The position numbers and the translations under genes were made by a program. A stretch of 64,000 bases of DNA from Phallus indusiatus (Eukaryota; Basidiomycota; Agaricomycetes; Phallales; Phallaceae), in NCBI GenBank assembly GCA_027605045.1, contig JAQFWX010000004.1:372001-436000 (forward strand), in the 5' to 3' direction. Below the pieces are notes generated by a model that was given only the letters and a program-made list of their open reading frames with translations, did not search any database and had not been told where the DNA came from. Positions 24,032 to 34,700 of this stretch are shown here, one piece after another; positions within the stretch are counted from its first letter, which is position 1; each line of letters begins with the position of its first letter.

Positions 24032-24523
24032 CCCCTTTGTGATTCTTTTGGTTCTCTATGACCTAAATATGGTCACGTGTGTATTTCTCAGCATTTAACC
24101 GAGGCGCGGCACCTGCTTTTGAAAAAAAACAGACCTGATACTCCTCGGCAACCGTAGACAGGGACTTATGGCCTGATAAGTAATGAGCGCCGGTTGGCAC
24201 GGGAAGTGAGGGCCCGTGGCATAATGGCGCCGGAGGGTGCCGGAGGCAGATCTCGAAATCTATATTAGAAATGAAATCCGAAAATTTATCAATAGGGCTT
24301 CTAACATCGACAGTAATTATTGTTATCATAGTTCTGAAATTTCACCAAATGTAGATGAAGGAGTCAGACCTGCAGTGCACACACACATGTCACATTACAA
24401 AAACTTCCAAGAAAACTATTTCAACAAAATCAATCAAGGTTAATAGTACATTAAGACTGTGCTTCAAACGCAACAACGCTTGTAGTCGTGTTTACACAGC
24501 AAGAACACAAAATGGCATAAGTT

Positions 24524-26865
24524 TCAAATGCTTTGAGGGAAAACATACACGCCGTTCCTGGCATTATTGGCTTTGATTTCCCTCAAACGGGTATAGTTAT
24601 GGACCCCGTAATACTTATTATTGACTAACGATGAATTGTTAATTATATCTAAAAAAGTTGAACGTGCTGAAAAAAAGCTCACAATCTTCGAGCCTGTTGT
24701 CTCTGAAGCCTGGGTACGCACTAGTCGTGTAAAGGAATACCTTTAGCATGAGAGCCGAGCTCGAAAGTAGACATCAGTAACTCACCCGAACGTGGTGTAT
24801 GGCATATGAGAAGTTATAGTATTAACCATATCTGAGACAAAATAATTATACTCAGTAATAAACTGACACGAAATAGATCCCAAACTTACCATCCAGGAAA
24901 GTATAACCGTAATCAGGGTAAGGTGGCGGCACGCGTGCATCAGCATTAAATTCAATGAACCAGAACGCGTTCCTCCAACCAAAGGCATTTGAGCCAGCAG
25001 AGGGAATGACCGAGTCTTTCCCTCCAAGCAATTTGATTGCCACATACCAATCCTTTCCAAAAATTTGAAGTTAAAAACCGTGGTAATTTTCAAAAAAAAA
25101 ACACTCACAAGATGGATCTCGGCAGATTCTCTCCTGGCCGCATATTTCATGAATGCAATGAGCGCATCTTCGTTAAGTTCTGGACTCATCAATGTTTTGA
25201 TATAAAAGGAAACCGAAGGGTCAGGAAGAGGCGTAACCGTGGCTGCTCCGCCGGTGCCAGACGCAGAGTCGACAGGTGGTTTCACCGGTAAGCCAGGACT
25301 GATGACTCTGTTGAGATAATTATGTTCCGCTAAACCAACTATTGGGAAGTTAATCAAAGTAAAGATACTAAGATATCGGAATGCTAAGTATACGCACTCG
25401 CAGAACCAGCGACATTAAGTACACCCCCAGCAACACCAAGAACGCCTCCAAGAACACCAGTGACCAAATTTCCTGCTAATTCAGGAATTTGACCCGGGAA
25501 TTGTCCTGTTGACCCACCAGTGAGACCTGAAACAACGTCTGTTACAACATTGCCGGCGAGACCAACAGCATCTATGACAAGCGATCCAATTGCTTTCGCA
25601 AAAGCGACCGAGTCCCCGGTTAACGTAGGATCAGCCGCACCACGAGCATTGCTGGCGAAATAATTGCTACTTATTGTAGCAGCATAGTGGTTAGTAAAGA
25701 AAGTAGCGGGATCTGGCGCTGGAAAAGGTATTGCCTCGTTATTAGCGTCAGAGATCTTCCTCGTTTCGGTTTCTTCAATCCCGAGAGTTTTCTTCAAGAA
25801 TGGTTCGATGACCTCGTAGTACGTCATTATGTTTCCGTAATAAGTTCCTCTAACAGTGAGAGCTACTTTATCGGGCTCGTTTCCTCTGTCGACACGAAAT
25901 TGGAAGCCGAGTTCCTTAGGGACAGAGTCTGAATTATTAGCTTCAAGCTGAAATTTCAAAACAGCAGCGGCCGCCTCTTTATACGTCATGACACGGATAT
26001 ACTGGTAATCGTGAGCGAAATTGGGGGCTGGGTGTGTGTTGTATGTAAGTGAGGTAGCAATGGCGAACGACGGTGCCGCTCCTCTCAGAGCCTGACCGGG
26101 ATTACCGTCAGCTAACAATCAAGTTAGTCGAATTGAACTATAACTACGTACCCAAAACAAGTCCGGATTGGAATCCTCGGAGCTGACTTTCTGAGTCCCG
26201 TCATCTGTCACGATGTTCATTGAATGAATGGCGTCGCAATTTAGTCCCCACATGCGAGAGGCAAAGCCATAGCCACCAAAAGCTGTTCATGATGTATTAG
26301 CTGACAGTCAAATATTCAAAGCAGATGGTTGCTTTACATGAATGACCGCCCAAACCAACGTCAAAGCAAATGCCATGAGCAATCGCACGGTTATACTTTT
26401 CAAGCGCGGCATGTACATCGCGAAGTCTACATCCGGTCTGGAACGTGATACGGTGGGTCGCAGGATCGTAGTCGACTTTTTTCAGCTTGGCAAGGTCAAT
26501 GACCAGGGCCCCATGAGATCCACCGATACCGTTGGCTATCGAGCCGTGCTGTGTTTATCAAGTTAAGTTGGGAGCAATGTACTTGTTCTGGCCTGACTCA
26601 CTCCTCCAGAGAGAGCGACTACACGCTGTCTACATTTCTTACCGAGTTGAACAATTTTGGCCACCTGTTCGGGGCTGGTTGGAAAGGTGATACCTTGAGG
26701 GTACACTGTCAATCGTTTATTCCCTATGAGGGTGGGTTAGCAGACGTTTTTTTATCTCACGTTGGCGCAATACTCACGGGGAGTAGGACTAATATACGCG
26801 GCTGAATCGGGAAAGAGTGCGTCAATGCCAGCCTTTTTCAACTCATCTCGGATATTGAGAGACAT
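24524..26865 (-). CDS. FAD-linked oxidase, BBE/gluco-oligosaccharide oxidase type
   Basis: Flavoprotein oxidase of the PCMH/BBE family; relatives oxidise carbohydrates or alkaloid-like substrates with O2. The ATG at 26865 (MSLNIRDELKKAG) lies about 85 bp downstream of a TATAAAAAG box. Exons give RLTVYPQGITFPTSPEQVA, then RVVALSGG|HGS with the His that binds FAD, then HGICFDVGLGGHS with the Cys of bicovalent flavinylation. Next come GYGFASRMWGL, LRGAAPSFAIAT, the substrate domain, FYIKTLMSPELNEDAL and AFWFIEFNADAR. The BBE C-terminus has AYPGFRDNRL and KYYGVHNYTRL and ends VYVFPQSI at 24524. No secretion signal is seen at this start. A Gly/Val-rich stretch of about 60-80 residues (about 25390-25610) is unusual for the family. 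At least eight introns, no disabling change. Confidence 0.8.
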
Positions 26866-26944
26866 ATCAGACGAAGGGATACTTGAGGCTCTTCGTAAAG
26901 AAAGTAAGACTGAAGTCTTCAGAAAAAGAGGAAATATATCTCCT

Positions 26945-26953
26945 CTTTTTATA
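26945..26953 (-). promoter_or_regulatory. TATA box of the FAD oxidase gene
   Basis: TATAAAAAG on the minus strand, about 80-88 bp upstream of the chosen ATG at 26865. It supports that start over the longer upstream open frame. Confidence 0.5.
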
Positions 26954-27059
26954 CGCTCGAGATATTCCATTAACGGCAACGTCGGAAACAGAAGAGCTTC
27001 GGGAGATGTATGTGAAATGGAGGTGGTGTTGACTGAATGGATCGATGAGAACTAAGGTG

Positions 27060-28680
27060 GGGAATGTATTGCCAAGGTTCAGCACATGATCAACGCGAGC
27101 AGTCGACAGCCATTGCCGCCATATGCAACCCCTAGGAATTCCGCTTCGAGCACATAACGAAGATTGTGATTAAGCACAGAAGCATGAATAATAGTCTCCT
27201 TAGGTGGCTAAGACGATAATCTAATATAGATCCAAGATGGGGTGTCAGACAGCCAGTGACCCGGATAAGCGAACTCACCCAATGAAGGGTTAGAAAATAT
27301 GGAAATATAGTTGAATAACTTGTTACGTTGAATTCCCATCGACGTACTGTCATATATGACATCGATGACACCTATTTACTTGCGGCTATACGATTGTCGA
27401 TTGGCGTATTTGTTGAGAAGATATGAGACGGAAAAACTCAGTGTCCGACCTGAGAAGACTAATGAACCCCTCAATTGTTATTCAAGACTTTGATCTGTCA
27501 CCGGCACCACTTCGTGAACGTAACCCATACGCTGAACCTTCGACATCTTTGCCACACATGTTCCGTGAACGGATGACCTGATCGATAAAAATATAAACTG
27601 CAGCAAGTTTACAGAACATGTACACTTACGAGAATAATATTGTTAGTTGTGAAACTATTCCAAGATAGCCTGGAGAAAGACATGAGAGTTTGAAGTAGGT
27701 TTTGTTAGACGGACTGAGAAAGCCACATGCACACGTAATGTATGTGTGTGAAACGATGTTATCCTTATGAAGAACAAGTGCAGAAGCTCGATAAAAAATG
27801 GTTGGCAGCTTAACTGTTATTGGTCAGCGGCAATGTTTCGCCATGATCTGGTTTAGATCAGACGAAAATTGAATGCCCAAGACTGAACCTAAAGTTCAGA
27901 CACATCGATGACCAAATAAACGAATAGTCTAACCGGTTTAACTTTGTTGCAATTGCTCCCGCGAAATATGTAACGGCTAGCACTATGAGGCAATGCTCCT
28001 ATGATTTATCATTTCGCGGAGATCACATAACCCCGTCGTAGAATTTCCTCGAATAGTGCCTAGCAAAACTGCGTTCGTTCATTCGGCACGTCGATGGTGT
28101 GATCACAGTTTTCTCCACAGTTTTAACTTCTCGCGTAAGCTGTTTTTTTTTGGAATGAAGGATATGAATAAAACGATGTGGAGCTGAGAAAGATAATATG
28201 GGACGCCGTAGCATTGGTTCAGTGTTTCATTAGGTGTACTTCTGTGTACTCATACGCATGGACAAACGTGGACAACCTGGTCAAAGACTGTGGTTAGTGC
28301 CTGTAGTGTTGTGTTGAAAACATATGCTTAGTAATACGGCACAGCACGTGTTTTATGTGACTGAATAAGTCACAGCACCCATAAGCTTTAATTACCAAAG
28401 CTTGTCTTTGGTTCCCTAGGGTTTGTAAAAAATTTCGTGTAGTGAGTTAGGCGCCCAAAAGGGAAGATCACATGCCTTCGCAGGAAACATTTTAGTTCAA
28501 TATAGTGTAATAAGATTCAACTTTGTATATTATGGTAAATTGGCTCATGAAGTATTTCTCGACGATTTTTAGAGGGTATTTATTCAGATAGTTATTGAGA
28601 TATAATGCTTGAAAGTGAGCATTTCAGGAACAGCCGAGTAGATTATATAAGGATATCATGTGACTTATTTGCGTCATCAT
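27060..28680. other. Gene-poor interval
   Basis: No supported gene, RNA or repeat; only short frames under 80 codons without motifs. Confidence 0.35.
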
Positions 28681-28681
28681 T

Positions 28682-29427
28682 GAATATTCCACGAAAGGAC
28701 CGTGACTGGGAAAGTGTCCCACGGGTCACAGTCTCATAGGACACGGGCGTCAATATGTTTGGGCTCCGACCGGCAGAATTTGCCGACCGATGTTCCGATA
28801 AACAAAGCCGGGGTGCAGATTCTAATCGGAGTGTGAAGTGGGGTCAGCCGAATCAGCTCCTGGGACTTCTAGCGGCCGCAACATCAACTCTTAACCTTAG
28901 CTTGCTGAAGATATATTGTACAAAATATATATCTCTACAACACGTATTAAGAATCTATCTGATATTTATATATTGATTAAGGCGATATGTACAAGCGGAG
29001 ACAAAGTATAACTGTATGAAAGCAAACTCCGCGGCCTGCAAAACTACTTGAACTAATAATCTCAATACCATACCGATTTAGAAACCTCCAAAGCATTACT
29101 AAAATTTAGGCTTATATTGGTTTTCAATTTTCAAGACTTTCGGCAGATTTTCAGGCTGCCGTTGCTACTTACAAAATCAGCGCTCTCGGGAGTCGACCGG
29201 TCAAATCAGATTGGATAATCACCCTCTAAGTAAAAAATCTTTGCATGATGATTTATTCACTTCGATTACACTTTAATATCATTAGTCCTGTGCTCAGCAC
29301 CCTGAAAAAACGAAGTTTGAACCTAGCCGGAGTTGTTGCCGTCGGTCTTCAAAATAAACGCCCAGTGTCTCATGAGACAGCGTCCCATGGGACACTTTCC
29401 CAGTCGCTGGCCTTTCCTCGAATATTG
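28682..29427. mobile_element. Inverted-repeat element (about 750 bp) with palindrome-rich arms
   Basis: The left arm starts near 28682 (GAATATTCC...GACTGGGAAAGTGTCCCA) and matches the reverse complement of the right arm ending near 29427 for about 70 bp with mismatches. The right arm carries two perfect 12-bp palindromes, GTCTCATGAGAC (29367-29378) and GTCCCATGGGAC (29382-29393), spaced 15 bp. Eroded versions are in the left arm. No transposase is seen. The outer border and target duplication could not be fixed, so the class is undetermined. Confidence 0.55.
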
Positions 29428-29459
29428 ACGAGTAACTTTATGTAATAATTTTTGGTGCG

Positions 29460-29486
29460 TGGAACGCGGCACATTGTGCCGCGTTC
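29460..29486. repeat. Perfect 12-bp-arm hairpin with ATT loop
   Basis: GGAACGCGGCAC, ATT, GTGCCGCGTTCC form a perfect stem. It is followed after about 15 nt by CTAA and then T (near 29502), which fits the layout of a Helitron 3' terminus (hairpin, short spacer, CTRR, T). No Helitron genes are nearby, so it could mark a non-autonomous copy. Confidence 0.4.
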
Positions 29487-29506
29487 CGGCAGCTGTTTTG
29501 TCTAAT

Positions 29507-30741
29507 TGGGCTCGAGTTGAGCAGGAGTTAGGTTTAACTTTCAAACTCCAGCTTATAGTAATAGTAGTAATATTTTATATCACTCATTTACAACCATACA
29601 TTTGTATATGTAACCCATGAGAAATATCAACTTGTCATGTTGGATTTATTTAACAGGATGAGCTTTCGCAGAAGTAAAAAATGCAAGCTTTGGTCCCCGC
29701 CGCCCTGTCGGCCCTCGCCTACCTCATATTTTAACTTTCAGTTTCTCTCTCTCTCTTGTCCGGCCCGTTGAACAAATTCGGGTCAAAATCATATCTGGTA
29801 GAGTCAAAAATACATTCCACGAAAATAATAGGCGAAACTTTTAGAGACGTAATTGACAACTCTATTACGGCAAATGTTAGAAAAAGAACGTAGGCGCGAA
29901 GGAGCGTGAAGACAAAAATGAGGGGAGAATTGTGTGGCCGGCCAAACAACAGCGTTAACGGCGTTATCCCAGTCGGTTGCGCTCCTGATGAAATCCTTAT
30001 CAGAAAATTCCAAAACGTTCCGAATACGAGGGAGGAAGATTACATACACGGTTCACAGCAGCATGTATCAAAGGAGTCTGCTGCGCATGGTAATCTCTCT
30101 GCAGGACAGATGTCCGGACAAATTTGGATACGCCTCGGGGCGGCAAGTGCCATAACGACAAATGTCAAAACGGCAGTTAAAGTACGGATGTTGAATAACA
30201 TTTTTGATTTTAGTATAATTCGCAGAGTGTTTTGGAGTGCGCAAAAGAAGGTGCGGTTGAAGTTTGGGGTTTGAAAATGATTGCTTACGAGGGAACGGCA
30301 GGTTTTATACTGTTCATACGGTTTCTAGGGGGCGAAAATATTTTACCTCGCATGCTTATCTATCTCTACACGGAGACAGGGTCGCGGCACCCGAGTGATC
30401 AACCTCGGGCATGTTTCATATTTCAATATATTCGATGTAGAGGAGTGCGCAGGGCCGACAGAGTCTGATGCATATGTAGGGAGGGGTTTGTACATTTATA
30501 TACGCATGCTCAAATATTTCCAGTACCAGGATGGCTCAAGCACGACCACGACGGGATCTCAATTGACATTTAGGCTGCTAGGTAACCTCACTGATACACA
30601 AAAATCTCTACTCCTTGATTCTTGGGAAGGAAAGCCGTAATATCAGCTCAATTTGTCACGTTCGTTTGATATTAGTTTACTTCAAGTACGTTCGTGTTGC
30701 TATATCTACCTATATAATCATATAACTCTTAGTCCCCTTAG
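29507..30741. other. Interval without a recognised gene
   Basis: Open frames at 29906-30274 and 30232-30640 overlap in different frames and show no motif. I cannot support any of them as coding. Confidence 0.3.
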
Positions 30742-31318
30742 TCAGAGTACCTCGTTTATTAGTGCACTGAATGCGCTCGCGCCAATACTAACCATCGCAG
30801 CCACCTTCTTATCATGAGCAGCCTTCTGCACAGCTTCAGGTTCTTCTGTTTTGTCCTGTTTTCCACCCCACAACTTCGAGAGTTTAGATGGTTTCTTTTT
30901 AGATTTTTCCTGACTGGGTGACCGTGTGTCTGCTTCAAGCTTCGCTCGTTTCTGTGTCAATTCGGCGGTGGCCCTGGTTTGCCAGGCGATGAAGATATTT
31001 TTTCTTCCGTAATCCGGATACGCGGGAAACGCCGATCTTGGAATCGGTGCAGGGAATGGAAGGTCGGTCGCTGGATCTCTCAGCTTGAACACTTTTAGCA
31101 TCTTGTTCCAGTACTAACGCGCTCATCTTCACTTCTGAAAGAGAGAGATGTAAAAATCGAACAAACCTGATGACATTCTTCTGGATTCGCCCGGATCTCG
31201 AATACACGTAGGTGCAAATAGCCCCTCCTATCCAGGACTGGTGCACTTTTTCCATTCAGCTAAAAATGTTGAGGTAAGTCAATCTAGATTCTGGGATAAT
31301 TCTAGAGTATTGACGCAC

Positions 31319-31588
31319 TGTAAGGGAGCGTAGCTCCCTACACGGAGTCGTTTAGCGCCGTTAGAGTCCTATCGTCCTCAACGTCTTGTCCCCATTTCTC
31401 TCTGTCCTCATTTTCTTGTCCTCATATCTCTGTCCTCATTTTATTAGTCCCTAATCTACATTACGGTCCACAGAGATTTATGTATTTAATCCTCACACTT
31501 TAGTTCGAATTAAATCATCTTTTCACACTTCAGTTTTATTTTCGTATATTGAGTCTGCGCACCGTGTAGCGGCGACTCAGTATCTACA
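31319..31588 (+). repeat. 5' LTR (270 bp)
   Basis: Starts TGTAAGGGAGCG and ends TATCTACA. The first 20 bp hold the hairpin AGGGAGC-GTA-GCTCCCT. It is identical by eye to the 3' LTR. Confidence 0.93.
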
Positions 31589-31787
31589 TAAGTGGAGCCT
31601 CACGCTTGTCAAACACTCAACCTTGAGATTATCTTCCTTTTCCTCTTTTCTTTTTCCCTTCTCTTGTCTTAATCTATCAAGAAGTTTATAATCATCATTT
31701 ACCATTTCGCGACCGCCGTTTATTATCAAGACGCCGGACTCACATAACAAAGCCACAGCTTCATCGAACGTCCCAACGAAGGCGAGG

Positions 31788-34700
31788 GTGCCAAAAGCGG
31801 ACAACACCAAAGCGAGGGCAACATCTCGAGTACCAGCAAAAACAACGGATCCAAAATCAGCAACCGGTAAAGCGAAGGCACCATCCGGCCTAACAGCAAG
31901 CGCGAACGACTCAACATCAGAAGAATCAAGACGATCAGGACGCCTTCAGGGACAACCACCGACACACACAGGCCTTCCGGATAAGCGTCCGTACGTGAAA
32001 CGAACGAATCTACCAGGAGCATTCCCATCAGCACCTTCGACACCATCGACATCACACGACACTTCTCTTACCATAGATACTCCCCCAGTTTCATCATCAA
32101 TTATTCCAACTAATTTCCCAGACGAGTTCACTAATATCGATAAATCAGAGAGCACCTTAACCGAACTCGAGTACGACAGCGAACAACTCTCAGCCACACC
32201 AGAATTGCTGCAGCCGTCACCATTTCCCACAACTCCCAACAGCCCGCAGTTATCGTTTCCTCAGCTCGACCTGACACCACGTGCACCTATCGTAACGGAA
32301 GAAACACCTACGCACGACGAACCAGTCATGTCGACAACAATTCAACAATCAATCCCAATGCCTATGCCAGGGGCAGCATCAGCGCCAAAGACCTTCGAGG
32401 GAAAAGAAGCCGACATAGAGGATTTTCTCGAAGATTTTGTTCACTGTGCCGATTTGGCACATCTTTCATCCGAGGATCGCGTGTCGTATTTTTTCCGGTA
32501 CCTGGGCAGGCGGCAGAAAGACTTCTTTCGAGGGTTAGATGGATACAGCACGAAAGATTGGGATACTTTTGAAAAATCAATCAGAGAAGAGTTTAGAGAA
32601 GCTTTCAAAGATAAGAAACAAACCAAACACGAGTTGCTGAAATTAATAGGGACGACGGTGCTAACCCCAATCAAGACAGCAGAGCAACTGCGAGAATATT
32701 ATCGGGAATTCCAGGGGATCGCGAACATCCTAATCAAGAACCAGGTCTTGTCTGCGCGAGACGGTAATTCGTATTTTTGGTGCGGACTCCATGAGAGCAC
32801 GAGGAACCAATTACTACCGGCATTGAGTATACATTTTCCGGATCATCCGCACAACCTCTTTCACCCTATCAAGGACGTTGTCAGTGTCGGAGAGAAGATT
32901 TTTGCATCCGATGCCTGGCACAAGAACTTACCAAAAGATGCCCCAGTTGTGCAAAAACAGTCTCAGAGTATTCCATCAGTCACCACAACCCCAAGCATCA
33001 CCCAACCAACTTCGCTTGAGACGCCAACCTCGCCCGACAATGTCCAGGATCTGATGGACCGACTGGGACAACTCAAGATCTACGAACCCGAGTACGCAAC
33101 CACATTTACCAAGATCCAGGCTATGAATGCGTCGTTAGCTGCAGTGTTGAGAAGGCCAGGAACAGGAGAACGAGTCTGTACCTTTTGCAGAGATAAGTCG
33201 CATGTCATGCGAATGTGTCCGACAGTCCGCGAGTACGAGAGAGCAGGAAAGATTGTTCATAGGGACGGTTTTTGGAGACTAGCGAATGGCGACCGAATCC
33301 CGGGACACCCCAATGGCCTGAAAGCAAGCGTCGACGAGCTCTATACACCAACAACTGCGACGATAGCACCTGCCAACTATTTCATGACACCAGATATCCA
33401 GTTATCTGCGACGCCAAGCCTTATTGCAACGGCACCAGAAACCAGCAGCGAAGCTTTTGTAATCAAAGCAACACCTACAGCCGAGAAAAAGACGCCTCAG
33501 TATCAGTATGTGTCGAAATCTGATGATCCCACAGCACGTACCCGAGTTGCAAACCATGTAAGGGACGCATGGGTTCAGGTCCAGGTTAAGGATCTTTTGT
33601 CGGTAGCACCAGACGTCAGAAAAGAGATTTACGAAGACGTTAAAGTTACACGAGTACCCACCACAGCATCTACAACTACGTCACCAGCCATTCCGAAAAC
33701 CGCGACAGCAAACGTAGCCACCGTTGCTCCTCACACTGTGCCAGTTCGCGAGTTTGACCTGTATGTCCAGGGACGACACCGAGTTACGGGTATTTACGAC
33801 CCAGGAGCATCACTCGTCTGTATTAGTACAGAGGCGATGAAGGAGTTCGGACTTGCGCATTCTACCGATGTAAAATTAACAATGCAGGATGCGAACGGAG
33901 GAGAGAAAGAAACTTACGGTATTATTGAGAATTTAGAACTCACAGTCGCAGGAGTTTCGTTATTTGTGCAGGCGTTTATCATCAACAATGCGCCATATAA
34001 ACTCCTTCTTGGACGACCCTTCCAAGCGGTTGGACAGATTGATACCGCGGACGTTGGAGAAACCTTGGTTATGAAGGACCCGCAGACGAAGAAAACCATA
34101 CGCATCCCGACGAGACCATATAGAGGGAGTCCTAATCGCAACAATTTAGTTATTGTCGAGTCGGATTGCCCATCAGATGACATACCGGACATACCTGAAA
34201 TAGCACCGGTAAACTTACTACTAGCAAGCCAACTGATGTCACAGTCTGCATTAAAATACAAGCCTGTCGATCGAAAAGTTAGACCCGTAGCAACTACAAT
34301 GCCAGAAGAAGCCGTACCGAAGCGACGTTTCCCAGAAGACCCACTCTTATCACTGGTGCCGCTAACGCCACATCCACCGCCGATTGGAGGATTCACCAAA
34401 CGACTCACAGAAGAACGATGGAATGCACTCAAGATTGGTCGTGATTTCTTGACAGCCGAAGAAGTCAAGTTAGCGTTCTTTATCCTGAAGAACAACGAGG
34501 ATGCGATTGCATGGGAAGATGAGGAGCGCGGCACGTTTCGAGAAGACTATTTCGACCCGATCATTATCCCAACCGTAGAACACACACCATGGGCCGAGAG
34601 GAACTATCCGATTCCCCCAGGTTTACGCCAGCAAGTCATCGAGACAATCCAGAAGAAGATTGCGAGCGGCGTCTATGAACCATCAAGCTCTTCGTATCGA

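Larger units (their letters stand above)
23143..24156. mobile_element. TIR element with tRNA-like arms, copy 1 (1014 bp)
   Basis: Both termini read TACGGTTGCCGAGGAGTATC on inward-pointing strands. The inverted arms are about 210 bp (23143-23350 and 23950-24156) with few mismatches in the outer 90 bp. The 5-bp direct repeat GACAG flanks the element (23138-23142 and 24157-24161), as expected of a target-site duplication. Each arm contains CCGAGG...CCTCGG, able to fold, a T-run, then a tRNA-like module with A-box-like and B-box-like sequence. The interior (about 600 bp) is AT-rich and has no convincing transposase, so the element is probably non-autonomous. A second copy lies at 49069-50185. Confidence 0.85.

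Noticed and set aside
29906..30274. 122-codon plus-strand frame with an overlapping minus-strand frame
   Set aside because: Both strands are open, neither has a motif, and composition is unremarkable.
31319..31345. Hairpin at the LTR start (AGGGAGC-GTA-GCTCCCT) as a transcription terminator
   Set aside because: It occurs in both LTRs as part of the LTR itself. There is no T-run, and eukaryotic pol II does not end at such hairpins.
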